Assembly (NCBI RefSeq): GCF_003386095.1
Contig: NZ_QREG01000002.1
Span: forward strand, 225,255 to 289,254
DNA length: 64,000 nt
Source: Marinoscillum furvescens DSM 4134
Lineage (GTDB): Bacteria > Bacteroidota > Bacteroidia > Cytophagales > Cyclobacteriaceae
Direction of reading: 5' to 3'
Notes under the pieces: model-generated
The model's input: the letters and a program-made list of their open reading frames with translations, nothing else
Told to the model about the DNA's origin: nothing
Database searches by the model: none
Position numbers and translations under genes: made by a program
Shown: positions 28,415-37,030 of the stretch, piece by piece
How the letters are laid out: each line of letters starts with the position of its first letter
Numbering within the stretch: the first letter of the stretch is position 1

Positions 28415-29399
28415 ATGCCTCCATTCGAATCACTGTTTTCCCAAACTGACTGCTATCGGCCATACGCTCAATGGCCTCCACCCCACTACTGAGAGCATAC
28501 ACACCATCAATGGCTGGACGGATCTGGTGCTCTTCTACAAAAGCCACCATCTGCTCAAACTCCCGATCACTGCCCATTGTAGAGCCAATGATGCTTGCCT
28601 GCGACCAAAAAAGCCTGAAAAGGTCTAGCTCTTGAGGCTTGCCAGTGGTACTACCATAATGCACGATCTTTCCTCCAGGTTTGATCAGCTTTAGGTAATC
28701 ATTGAGCGCATTACCTCCCGCGCTATCCACAATAGCATCAAAGCCACCTACGGATTTAGCTTCTTTTACCCACTCGGCTCCCTGGTAGTTAAACCCCGCG
28801 GTAGCGCCCAGTTTGCGCGCTTTATTGAGCTTATCTTCGCTACTTGATGTCACATACACTTCTGCTCCCGCAGCTATGGCCATCACTGCAGCCATCTGTG
28901 ACACGCCACCACCTACTCCTGTAACCAGCACCTTTTTGCCGGCTGTCACTTTTGCTTTCACGAATGTCGCCCGAAAGGCCGTAAGCCCTGCCAGTGGCAA
29001 AGCAGCTCCCTCTTCATCTGACAGGTGAACAGGCTTTTGCATTAGGCGATCTTCATCCACAGCGATGTACTCCGCCAGCGTACCTTGTGTGGGCATGCCC
29101 AGCACCGAATAGTCTGATGATTGGTGTTGTTCGCTTGCTCCCCAGTTCACATTTGGGTTGATCAGCACCGTCTTACCCTTCCAGGTGTCGGGCCCATCTA
29201 CTACTACCCCGCATCCATCAGAGCCGAGGACCACCTCAGGTTGTATGCCCGGGTATTTACCTACAGATATCCAATAGTCGCGGCGATTGAGAGCGGCAGC
29301 TGATAGCTTCACCAGGCACTGGCCAGGCTTCAAGGTTGGCTTGGGGAGCTCAGCCAGGGTAAGTGCATTAGTTTCGTTTGACAGTATGATTCCTTGCAT
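28413..29399 (-). CDS. Medium-chain dehydrogenase/quinone-oxidoreductase-type enzyme
   Basis: This 328-residue protein from the ATG at 29399 (MQGIILSNETNALTLAELPKP) is a zinc-independent MDR enzyme. It has a GroES-like N-terminal domain (VKLSAAALNRRDYWISVGKYPG, VLGSDGCGVVV) and a Rossmann domain with VLVTGVGGGVSQMAAVMAIAAGAEVYVTSSSEDKLNKARKLGA, which binds NADPH. Catalytic zinc ligands of alcohol dehydrogenases are not evident. The substrate is unknown; quinones or enones are typical for the family. A longer start at 29456 adds 19 residues not seen in the family. It is convergent with pckA. Confidence 0.88.
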   Translation of the reverse strand: MQGIILSNETNALTLAELPKPTLKPGQCLVKLSAAALNRRDYWISVGKYPGIQPEVVLGSDGCGVVVDGPDTWKGKTVLINPNVNWGASEQHQSSDYSVLGMPTQGTLAEYIAVDEDRLMQKPVHLSDEEGAALPLAGLTAFRATFVKAKVTAGKKVLVTGVGGGVSQMAAVMAIAAGAEVYVTSSSEDKLNKARKLGATAGFNYQGAEWVKEAKSVGGFDAIVDSAGGNALNDYLKLIKPGGKIVHYGSTTGKPQELDLFRLFWSQASIIGSTMGSDREFEQMVAFVEEHQIRPAIDGVYALSSGVEAIERMADSSQFGKTVIRMEA

Positions 29400-29460
29400 A
29401 CTCTGTTTGTTTTTGGGTTGTAGCGGAAAATTGTCAAGAATGCCTGAAAGCTCCAAATGA

Positions 29461-29490
29461 AAAAAACCTCCGGCCCAAAGGCACAGAGGT
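29461..29490 (-). terminator. Terminator downstream of dnaB
   Basis: Read on the minus strand, ACCTC and GAGGT form an outer stem around an inner GCC-TTTG-GGC stem, followed by six Ts. It separates dnaB from the oxidoreductase gene transcribed in the same direction. Confidence 0.7.
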
Positions 29491-29523
29491 CTCGTTTTGA
29501 TCAGAAAAGAAAATTAAGAGTAA

Positions 29524-31074
29524 TTAAAAAGGCATAGCATCATCTCCACCTCCGCCGCCTTCATTTTTGTTGGCTTTGCTAGGAAGAGTGATGGTAAAGT
29601 CTGTATTGCCACCGCCACCAGTTTGAGGAAAGGTCTGTCCATAGTTATCGCCACCCATCGGCTGATCCAAATCTTCAAACTTGGTAAACTTACCGATAAA
29701 TTTCAACGGAACATCTTCCAGTTTACCATGACGGTTTTTAGCGATAATCACGATTCCAGTGCCCTGCATAGGCATTCCGTTTTCGTCTTGCGTAATACCG
29801 TAATATTCCGGACGGTAGAGGAACATTACCATATCGGCATCCTGCTCTATAGATCCTGATTCCCTCAAATCCGAAAGCTGAGGTCGCTTATCGCCTCCCC
29901 GTGTCTCTACCGCACGACTAAGCTGCGACAGGGCTATCACCGGCACATTCAGTTCTTTAGCGATCATTTTCAGGGATCGCGAAATCTGAGCAATTTCCTG
30001 CTCACGGTTGCCACCGTTGTTGGAGCTCTCGCCACTCATGAGCTGCAAGTAGTCAATCACAATAATGGAAACACCATGCTGTGCTACAAGTCTACGTGCC
30101 TTGGCCCTCAGTTCGAGGATACTCAAACCAGGTGTATCGTCTATAAATATGGGTGCTTCTGATAGCTTACTGGTTTTACTGATGAGCTGTTGCCATTCGT
30201 AAGCTTCCAGGTTCCCTTTTCGGAGCTTATCCGACTCCAGCTCAGCCTCACCAGACACCATCCTGTGTACCAGCTGTACAGAGGACATCTCCAGAGAGAA
30301 TATGGCCACCGGTATATTAAAATCTACTGCGGCATTTCGGAGGGCCGACACCACAAAAGCAGTCTTACCCATACCCGGACGTGCCGCTATGATAATCAAA
30401 TCCGAACGCTGCCATCCCGAAGTATTGCGATCCAGCGCTGTAAAACCACTCGGGATTCCCGTAAGTCCATCGCTTTGGTTTTTACGTTCTTCGATCTCCT
30501 GAATGGCCTGATGCATCAGCGCACTCATGTTGTCGAAGTTTTTGCGAATATGTGATTCAGACACATCAAACAACGACTGCTGTGCCTTGTCTAACAGATC
30601 GAAAACATCTGTAGTATCTTCATAGGCGTCATGCTGAATATCCGAAGAAATCTGAATCAGGTCACGCTTAATCGATTGCTCTGCAATGATCCGTGCGTGA
30701 TACTCGATATTGGCCGCTGAGTTTACTTTGGTAGTCAGCTCTGACACATAGTATGCCCCTCCTACCAACTCCAGGTGGCCATTTTTTCTTAGCTGATGCA
30801 CCACCGTCTTGATATCCACAGGCTCACTGTTGTTAAACAGCTTGACGATGGCTTCAAAAATCATCCGATGAGCATCCTTGTAAAAGCTCTGAGGCTTTAA
30901 AACCTCTATAACGTTGGTCAGCGCATCACGCTCCAGCATCAGTGCCCCCAGTACTGCCTCTTCCAGCTCTATTGCCTGTGGCGGTAGTTTTCCAAGCTGT
31001 CGGGAGATATCCGAAACCGGAGATCTGCGGGGCTTATTTGTTGCTTTTAGGGTTGATGTGTTGCTTCCTTCCAT
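29524..31074 (-). CDS. dnaB: Replicative DNA helicase DnaB
   Basis: This 516-residue ring helicase has an N-terminal domain (residues about 30-130, PPQAIELEEAVLGALML), a linker, and a RecA-like motor. The motor has Walker A ARPGMGKTA (231-239), Walker B IIVIDYLQLMSG, the ALSQLSRAVETRGGDKRPQLSDLRESGSIEQDAD block with the arginine-finger region, and FRPEYYG-like FLYRPEYYG. After the motor, a flexible Gly-rich tail ends in GGDDAMPF, closely resembling the acidic tip of single-stranded-DNA-binding protein. DnaB unwinds the fork and recruits primase. The upstream gap contains a row of DnaA-box-like 9-mers. Confidence 0.97.
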   Translation of the reverse strand: MEGSNTSTLKATNKPRRSPVSDISRQLGKLPPQAIELEEAVLGALMLERDALTNVIEVLKPQSFYKDAHRMIFEAIVKLFNNSEPVDIKTVVHQLRKNGHLELVGGAYYVSELTTKVNSAANIEYHARIIAEQSIKRDLIQISSDIQHDAYEDTTDVFDLLDKAQQSLFDVSESHIRKNFDNMSALMHQAIQEIEERKNQSDGLTGIPSGFTALDRNTSGWQRSDLIIIAARPGMGKTAFVVSALRNAAVDFNIPVAIFSLEMSSVQLVHRMVSGEAELESDKLRKGNLEAYEWQQLISKTSKLSEAPIFIDDTPGLSILELRAKARRLVAQHGVSIIVIDYLQLMSGESSNNGGNREQEIAQISRSLKMIAKELNVPVIALSQLSRAVETRGGDKRPQLSDLRESGSIEQDADMVMFLYRPEYYGITQDENGMPMQGTGIVIIAKNRHGKLEDVPLKFIGKFTKFEDLDQPMGGDNYGQTFPQTGGGGNTDFTITLPSKANKNEGGGGGDDAMPF

Positions 31075-31160
31075 TCAAATTTTTACTAAAAATCAAAGGC
31101 AAACCTACGAAGAGATGAGCTGAAGAAATTCGCTAAAGTCATATAAATTTTCACACTTTG

Positions 31161-31222
31161 TTATCCACAACGAAGCGCCTTATAAGTCAGTTCATTCACA
31201 AGTTATCGACATGTTATTCACA
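31161..31222 (+). promoter_or_regulatory. Cluster of four DnaA-box-like 9-mers upstream of dnaB
   Basis: TTATCCACA (31161-31169) and TTATTCACA (31214-31222) match the DnaA-box consensus TTATNCACA exactly. TCATTCACA (31192-31200) and TTATCGACA (31203-31211) each differ by one base. All are on the same strand, and the last three start exactly 11 bp apart with 2-bp gaps. AT-rich stretches flank the cluster on both sides. It may be an oriC-type DnaA array or a DnaA-controlled promoter region for dnaB and the divergent gene. Confidence 0.7.
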
Positions 31223-31232
31223 TTGAAAAAAA

Positions 31233-31263
31233 TTTGCCGCCGAGCCAATTTCCCTTATTTTTG
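31233..31263 (+). promoter_or_regulatory. Consensus Bacteroidota promoter
   Basis: TTTG at 31233-31236, a spacer of exactly 19 bases, and TATTTTTG at 31256-31263 reproduce the TTTG-N19-TAnnTTTG consensus. Transcription would begin near 31270, 15 bases before the ATG at 31285. This rules out the apparent earlier TTG start at 31234 and shows the DnaA-box cluster lies immediately upstream of this promoter. Confidence 0.75.
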
Positions 31264-31284
31264 GAGCAATCAGAAAAACCGCTC

Positions 31285-31884
31285 ATGCAAATAAACACGG
31301 ACCTTATTAAGCATAAACAACGCATCTACATAGGAGGCACCAATGGTGTGGATGAAATTTTCGAACTGGTAAAGTTTGTACTCGATCACGTGAACAAACC
31401 TGCTGATTTTTTTACTGTAGGCGCAGACAACACACTCACTGATGCCCCGGTAGTATTTATAAAAGGCGGAGATGAGCTGGACGGAGATGATGCCATCTTT
31501 CATCAGCTGGACATCCACATACTTCTACTTCATAGAATTAAAGACAAACTACCCAAAGGATACGACACCATAGATGCCTATGTAGCTCAGTATGAAAAAC
31601 TGGCAGATAGTCTTCCTAAAGCGGGTACTTTTATTTTCAATGTGGATGACAACATGGCCACTCTCATCGGTAAAAAAGAACGTGAAGATGTGAAAAACAT
31701 TGAATATTCCGCTCTGCCATCCACAAAGACATCATCTGGATTTACCTTTAATATTGGGTCGGGTGCTGTGGCCGTATCTACAAGTGACGAAAAGTTCCCA
31801 AAATACCTGGCTGGTGTTCAGGCAGTACTTAAGCGCATAGGCATTAGCGATGCTCAAATACTTAGTGCACTGAAAGACTACTAA
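31285..31884 (+). CDS. Degenerate Mur-ligase central-domain protein (probable pseudoenzyme)
   Basis: This 199-residue protein starts MQINTDLIKHKQRIYIGGTNGVDEIFELVKFVLDH. The layout follows the ATP-binding domain of Mpl/MurC-type ligases: a strand and loop at the P-loop position, an aligned LDIHILLLHRI...DTIDAYVAQYEKLADSLPKAGTFIFNVDD segment resembling the 'DH-F.....Y...F..L...P.GG.LI.N..D' region, and little else. The P-loop reads GTNGVDE (18-24) instead of GT[HN]GK[ST], so ATP binding should be lost. The N-terminal UDP-substrate domain and most of the C-terminal domain are absent. The role is unknown; a regulatory or structural role in cell-wall synthesis is a guess. It has its own consensus promoter. 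Confidence 0.65.
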   Translation: MQINTDLIKHKQRIYIGGTNGVDEIFELVKFVLDHVNKPADFFTVGADNTLTDAPVVFIKGGDELDGDDAIFHQLDIHILLLHRIKDKLPKGYDTIDAYVAQYEKLADSLPKAGTFIFNVDDNMATLIGKKEREDVKNIEYSALPSTKTSSGFTFNIGSGAVAVSTSDEKFPKYLAGVQAVLKRIGISDAQILSALKDY

Positions 31885-31941
31885 CACACGACTGTCGTTC
31901 ACATACTACAACACCCAAATTCCAACACGCAAAGCCAATCC

Positions 31942-32745
31942 ATGCAACTCAAACTAAAAAACCCACTCGTCGTATTTGATCTTGAAACTACAGGCACCAC
32001 CATCTCACAAGATCGCATCGTGGAGATGGCACTTATCAAAGTTATGCCTGATGGATCTGTGGAAGAAAAGTGCAGACGGATCAACCCCACCATACCCATC
32101 CCTACAGAAGTGAGCCTGATCCATGGTATCTACGACGAAGACGTAAAAGACGAACCTACTTTTAAGCAGGTAGCCAAATCACTAGCCACCTGGCTGGAAG
32201 GCTGCGACCTGGCCGGCTTCAACATCTTGAAGTTTGACGTGCCGATGCTCGTGGAAGAATTTTTACGTGCCAACGTGGAATTCGATGTAGACAACCGCAA
32301 ACTGGTAGATGCACAGAAGATTTTCCACCTGATGGAAAAACGCAACCTTACCGCGGCCTATAAATTTTACTGTGGCAAAGACCTGGAAGGTGCTCATAGT
32401 GCACTAGCAGACACTCAGGCTACTTACGAAGTTTTACTTTCGCAGATCGAAAAGTACAACGGAGAGAAGGTAGTGGACCTACTCGGTAAAGAACTTGGCG
32501 TCATTGAAAACGACGTAAACACCCTACATGCATTAACCAACAAGAAAATGGTGGATCTGGCTGGCAGAATTGTCTACAATGACAAAAACCAGGAGGTATT
32601 CAACTTTGGCAAACACCGAGGCAAGCCTGTAGCAGAGGTATTGCAACGTGAGCCGAGTTTTTACGACTGGATGATGAAAGGAGACTTTCCGCTAGACACA
32701 AAACGCAAACTGACTCAAATCAGGCTGCGCAATAGTTTTGGGTAA
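31942..32745 (+). CDS. DnaQ-like 3'-5' exonuclease
   Basis: This 267-residue protein has a DEDDh exonuclease domain at residues 1-175. Motif Exo I is VVFDLETTGT with Asp and Glu ligands, Exo II is AGFNILKFDVPML with the conserved Asn and Asp, and Exo III is GAHSALADTQAT with the His-x4-Asp pair. The C-terminal 70 residues contain FNFGKHRGKPVAEVLQREPSFYDWMMKGDFP, a DUF3820-like FGKYKG...YL.W module common after such exonucleases in Bacteroidota. It could be a proofreading epsilon-like or repair nuclease; no polymerase gene is nearby. It is 57 bases after the Mur-like gene on the same strand. Confidence 0.9.
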   Translation: MQLKLKNPLVVFDLETTGTTISQDRIVEMALIKVMPDGSVEEKCRRINPTIPIPTEVSLIHGIYDEDVKDEPTFKQVAKSLATWLEGCDLAGFNILKFDVPMLVEEFLRANVEFDVDNRKLVDAQKIFHLMEKRNLTAAYKFYCGKDLEGAHSALADTQATYEVLLSQIEKYNGEKVVDLLGKELGVIENDVNTLHALTNKKMVDLAGRIVYNDKNQEVFNFGKHRGKPVAEVLQREPSFYDWMMKGDFPLDTKRKLTQIRLRNSFG

Positions 32746-32841
32746 CACCCCGGCCCGAAAAATAATGGATTAAATACTACTTCAACCCAACAATTGGTCT
32801 GGGCGAGTAGTATATTTAGCAACTAACCATTCTTTTTATTT

Positions 32842-35013
32842 ATGGCCAAAACCATCATAGTATCTAACCGGCTACCTGTGAAAATCTCACAGGAGAAGGA
32901 CGAATTCACCTACAAACCCAGCGAGGGCGGACTGGCTACTGGTCTGGGCTCCATTTACAAACAAGGTGACAACATCTGGATCGGGTGGCCCGGGCTTCCG
33001 GTTTCGAAAACAGAACACCGACAGGAGATTACAGAAAATCTCAAGAAAGAAAGCATGCGCCCGGTCTTTCTCACCGCCAATGAAATCGAAGACTTTTACG
33101 AGGGCTTCAGCAATGAAACGCTGTGGCCAAACTTTCACTACTTCAACCAATACATTGTCTTTGACAATGGCCTGTGGAAAGCCTATCAAAAAGTAAATCG
33201 TAAGTTTGCGAAGGAAATAGCTGAAGTACTGGAACCAGACGACACCATCTGGGTACACGACTACCAACTCCTACTCCTTCCTGAAATGCTTCGGGAATTT
33301 GCACCGAAGGCCAGTATCGGCTTTTTTCTGCACATCCCTTTCCCATCTTACGAGTCATTCAGGCTACTGCCCTGGAGACGTGAACTACTCAACGGCATGC
33401 TAGGGGCCGATTTTCTGGCGTTTCACACCTATGACGACATGCGCCACTTCCTGTCCTCTGTAAACAGACTCGCAGGCCTTGGCAATAGCAATGGCCAAAT
33501 CAACGTGGACAACCGAAAAGTCATGGTAGATGCCCTACCAATGGGAATAGACTATGACAAGTACGCTCAGGCAGCTGCATCTCCAGAAACTCTGGCTCGC
33601 GAAGTACGCTATCGTACTTCTGTAGGTGAGCAGCGTCTGATCCTATCTATAGACCGACTGGACTACTCCAAAGGAATACCACAGCGCCTCAAAGCGTTTG
33701 AGATCTTTTTGGATGAAAACCCAGAGTACAGAGAAAAGGTATCCTTGCTGATGGTAGTGGTACCTTCGCGTGATCAGGTAGGCAAATACAAAGAACTCAA
33801 AGAAGAAGTAGACCTTCTGGTAGGCCGTATCAATGGTAAATATGCGCGCCTCAACTGGACCCCTATTCACTACTTCTACAGGTCCTTCCCACTGCATGCG
33901 CTATCGGCATTTTACCGTATGGCCGATGTGGCACTGGTCACACCTATGCGGGATGGTATGAACCTGGTGTGCAAAGAATTTATTGCCAGCAAGCTGGATC
34001 AAAAAGGTGTACTAATCCTTAGTGAGATGGCCGGTGCTTCTAAAGAGCTCTCTGATGCCATCCTCATCAACCCTAACGACTTACACGAACTAGTAGACGC
34101 CATAAAACGTGCGCTGACTATGCCAGAAAAAGAGCAAATCGCTCATATGTCTGTCATGCAGGATTCGCTCAAGCGCTACAACATTCATCATTGGGTAAAC
34201 ATCTTTATGGAGCGTTTGAACTTTATCAAAACAGAGCAAAAGGCTCTGGAAACACAGCTCGTAGATGAAGGCATTCGCCAAACCCTCACCGAAAACTACA
34301 AAAAAGCTAAAAAGCGACTTATTTTTCTGGACTATGACGGCACGCTGGTTGGGTTTCATAGTGACCCCACGAAAACAAAGCCTGACAAAGAGCTTCGCAG
34401 CATTTTGAGTAAGCTCACCAAAGACAAGAAAAACAGAGTAGTGGTCATCTCTGGTCGTGGTAGAGAAAACCTGGAAGAATGGCTAGCAGACTTTGACCTG
34501 GAAATCATCGCTGAGCACGGCGTATGGATCCGCGAAAAAGGCAGCGAATTCAAAACCCTCACCCACCTAAACGACGGATGGAAAGACGCCATCATGAAGG
34601 TACTGGAAGGGTATGTAGACCGTACTCCGGGTTCGTTTGTAGAGAAAAAAGACTACTCACTGGTATGGCACTACCGCAAAGTAGAAACTGGACTGGGTGA
34701 AGCCAGAACCCGAGAGCTCACCAGCCACCTTAAGTACATCACGGTAGACAAAAACCTAAAAGTACTGGAAGGCAACAAGGTGGTAGAAATCAAAAACTCT
34801 GAGATCGACAAAGGAAGAGCAGCGACTGTATGGCTCAATAAGCACCAGGCCGATTTCATCATGGCCTGTGGAGACGACTGGACGGATGAAGACACCTTCA
34901 AGGCGATGCCTTCAGAGGCATTCACCATCAAGGTAGGCAGCACTTCTTCTGCAGCACAGTATCGTGTGACTGACTTTACAGAGATTAGACAAATTCTCAA
35001 AGACCTGACTTAA
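32842..35013 (+). CDS. Bifunctional trehalose-6-phosphate synthase / phosphatase (OtsA-OtsB fusion)
   Basis: This 723-residue fusion enzyme makes trehalose from UDP-glucose and glucose-6-phosphate in one chain. Residues 1-470 are a GT20 synthase: IIVSNRLPV, GGLATGLGSIY, WVHDYQLLLLP, GIDYDKY, the nucleotide-sugar segment RLDYSKGIPQRLKAFE and MRDGMNLVCKEFIA. From about residue 490 a HAD phosphatase follows, with the nucleophile motif FLDYDGTLVGF, then VISGRGRENLEEWL, AEHGVWIR and ACGDDWTDEDTFKAM. Trehalose is a compatible solute and stress protectant. The gene is convergent with a GH15 hydrolase and shares a strong hairpin with it. Confidence 0.95.
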   Translation: MAKTIIVSNRLPVKISQEKDEFTYKPSEGGLATGLGSIYKQGDNIWIGWPGLPVSKTEHRQEITENLKKESMRPVFLTANEIEDFYEGFSNETLWPNFHYFNQYIVFDNGLWKAYQKVNRKFAKEIAEVLEPDDTIWVHDYQLLLLPEMLREFAPKASIGFFLHIPFPSYESFRLLPWRRELLNGMLGADFLAFHTYDDMRHFLSSVNRLAGLGNSNGQINVDNRKVMVDALPMGIDYDKYAQAAASPETLAREVRYRTSVGEQRLILSIDRLDYSKGIPQRLKAFEIFLDENPEYREKVSLLMVVVPSRDQVGKYKELKEEVDLLVGRINGKYARLNWTPIHYFYRSFPLHALSAFYRMADVALVTPMRDGMNLVCKEFIASKLDQKGVLILSEMAGASKELSDAILINPNDLHELVDAIKRALTMPEKEQIAHMSVMQDSLKRYNIHHWVNIFMERLNFIKTEQKALETQLVDEGIRQTLTENYKKAKKRLIFLDYDGTLVGFHSDPTKTKPDKELRSILSKLTKDKKNRVVVISGRGRENLEEWLADFDLEIIAEHGVWIREKGSEFKTLTHLNDGWKDAIMKVLEGYVDRTPGSFVEKKDYSLVWHYRKVETGLGEARTRELTSHLKYITVDKNLKVLEGNKVVEIKNSEIDKGRAATVWLNKHQADFIMACGDDWTDEDTFKAMPSEAFTIKVGSTSSAAQYRVTDFTEIRQILKDLT

Positions 35014-35034
35014 AATTCAGGTTATCAAAATCTA

Positions 35035-35069
35035 AAAAGCCCCGGAATGCTGCGTATTCCGGGGCTTTT
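35035..35069. terminator. Bidirectional terminator between otsAB-type gene and GH15 gene
   Basis: AAAAGCCCCGGAAT pairs perfectly with ATTCCGGGGCTTTT over a 7-base loop, with A-run and T-run on opposite sides. Confidence 0.92.
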
Positions 35070-35091
35070 ATTTTATTCACCTCCGCATTAA

Positions 35092-36873
35092 TTAAAGAAA
35101 ATCTGGTTTATCCAGCTTGCGAGCTATACGAGTGGCCGCATTGAGCAAGCCTACATGGCTGTAAGCCTGAGGGAAATTCCCCCACATGCTGCCATCGCTT
35201 TCTTTTACATCTTCACTCAGCAGCCCTACATGATTGGAGTACGACAGGATATTCTCGAAATATTTGATAGCCTCATCCAGTCTACCTACACAAGCAAGGG
35301 CTTCTACATACCAGAAAGCACAGATCAGGAAGGTAGTCTCAGGCTCACCAAAATCATCCTGGTGCTTGTAGCGGTAAAACAATCCGTCTTTAGCATGCAG
35401 TTCTTTTTCCAAGCCGATCAGATGGTCTTTAGCCGCTTGTGTATTACCATCCAAATAGTTCATCATGATCAATTGTAGCGTACTTGCATCCATACGGTCC
35501 ACACCTTTGGCCTGAGCGTAAGCCTTTTTGGAAGGCACATAACACTTCTCAATCATTTTCGCAGAGCGTTCTTTCAGCTTGGCTGCCTTTTCGCCCATGG
35601 CACGATCTCCGATCACCTTCGCGATTTTCACCGCAGCACTACTTCCCGCCCAGTGAAATAAGTAAGTATAACAGTGATGCTGACTCAAGTTTCTAAACTC
35701 CCAAAGACCAGCATCGGTCTCATCAAATGTCTTCTCGATCATATCAAGCGTTTTGATGATCAGCTCCGAAGAGTCAAACCGCTCGGTAAAGATGATACGC
35801 TTGTCTTCATAAAGTGGCAACAGCGAAATCAGCACCTGTCCGTACACGTCATTTTGTATGTGAGTGTAAGCATCATTTCCTATTCTCACTGGTTGATTCC
35901 CCTGATAGCCAGCCAGTGGTATCTCCTTTTCGATCAGCTTTTTTTGACCAGATATTCCATACAAAGGTTGATACCGGTCGGATTCTTCTATGGTCGTATT
36001 GAGGATGTAATGAAAATACTTTTCTGACTCTTCAAAGTGCCCAATATTATTGAAGGCGTTGAGCGTGTAGAAGGTATCCCGCATCCAGCAGTAGCGGTAG
36101 TCCCAATTTCGCGTGCTACCGGGAGACTCTGGCAAACTGGTAGTAGCTGCAGCTATAATGGCTCCGGTATCTTCGTACTGATGTATTTTCAGAATCAGTG
36201 CCGAGCGAATTGCTTCCCGCTGATAGAAATTAACGATGGCTGCTGTTTTGACCCAGTTTCTCCAGTAATTCTTCGTCTTGGATAAAAACAAGTCTACAGT
36301 TTCCTCTAGTGAAGCTTCTAAAGGAGGACCATAGGTAAGCACCATGTACTTGGTTTCATTAAGCACAAAGCTGTCCTCATTGATTACATAGTTTAGAGAA
36401 ATATTGGTAGTGAGCCGAACATGCGCCTCCAGGCCTAAGAATCGAATGTGATTGCTACCCATGGAAGGCTCAGGCACCGTATTGCCGTAATCACCTCTCG
36501 GCGAACATTTCACCACCACTCTAGGACTTCCCTCCAACCGTTCGATCTTTCGAATCATCATCAGTGGACGGTAATAACGATCCGTCTGATAAAACCTCGG
36601 TGCAAAATCCGTTACCTTATACCGCCCAGTCTCGCTAGTCACTTCGGTACACAATATATTCGTATTCTCCACATAGTACTGTTTGGATTGCATCTCACTT
36701 TCCAAAGGCTTCACAGAAAACTCACCACCCTTTTCCTGATCTAGCAATCCTCCGAAAATGAAGCTACTATCAAAGCGTGGCCAGCACATCCAGGAGATGT
36801 TGGTATCTTTATGAATGTGAGCAGTAAAGGCACAGTTGCCAATTACACCAAAATCATACGTATGTCTTTGCAT
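35092..36873 (-). CDS. Glycoside hydrolase family 15 protein (trehalase or glucoamylase type)
   Basis: This 593-residue protein has no signal peptide, so it is cytoplasmic. It follows the bacterial GH15 layout: an N-terminal beta-sandwich (GVIGNCAFTAHIHKDTNISWMCWPRFDS), then an (alpha/alpha)6 barrel. In the barrel are GSTRNWDYRYCWMRD (252-266), PLYGISGQ, GYQGNQPVRIGNDA and GLWEFRN carrying a candidate catalytic Glu. A second candidate Glu lies in LLSEDVKES before GNFPQAYSHVGLL. Some GH15 enzymes hydrolyse trehalose. Convergence with the trehalose synthase gene makes trehalase a reasonable but unproven call, with isomalto- or glycogen-type glucosidase as the alternative. Confidence 0.9.
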   Translation of the reverse strand: MQRHTYDFGVIGNCAFTAHIHKDTNISWMCWPRFDSSFIFGGLLDQEKGGEFSVKPLESEMQSKQYYVENTNILCTEVTSETGRYKVTDFAPRFYQTDRYYRPLMMIRKIERLEGSPRVVVKCSPRGDYGNTVPEPSMGSNHIRFLGLEAHVRLTTNISLNYVINEDSFVLNETKYMVLTYGPPLEASLEETVDLFLSKTKNYWRNWVKTAAIVNFYQREAIRSALILKIHQYEDTGAIIAAATTSLPESPGSTRNWDYRYCWMRDTFYTLNAFNNIGHFEESEKYFHYILNTTIEESDRYQPLYGISGQKKLIEKEIPLAGYQGNQPVRIGNDAYTHIQNDVYGQVLISLLPLYEDKRIIFTERFDSSELIIKTLDMIEKTFDETDAGLWEFRNLSQHHCYTYLFHWAGSSAAVKIAKVIGDRAMGEKAAKLKERSAKMIEKCYVPSKKAYAQAKGVDRMDASTLQLIMMNYLDGNTQAAKDHLIGLEKELHAKDGLFYRYKHQDDFGEPETTFLICAFWYVEALACVGRLDEAIKYFENILSYSNHVGLLSEDVKESDGSMWGNFPQAYSHVGLLNAATRIARKLDKPDFL

Positions 36874-37030
36874 GGGTTATCGTTAAAAAGTTACTAGTAT
36901 TTCAGATCAATGAATCTAACATTTTATTATCAATTCATAAAATAAATTGATATTTCCTTATAAAGAAAGCAATATAAAATTGATTTATCAATAAAATTAA
37001 CAAAAACTACTCTTAGCTCCTTGTCTATTT

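Noticed and set aside
31234-31284. Longer Mur-like protein starting at TTG 31234
   Set aside because: That codon overlaps the -33 TTTG of a consensus promoter, so the transcript begins downstream of it.
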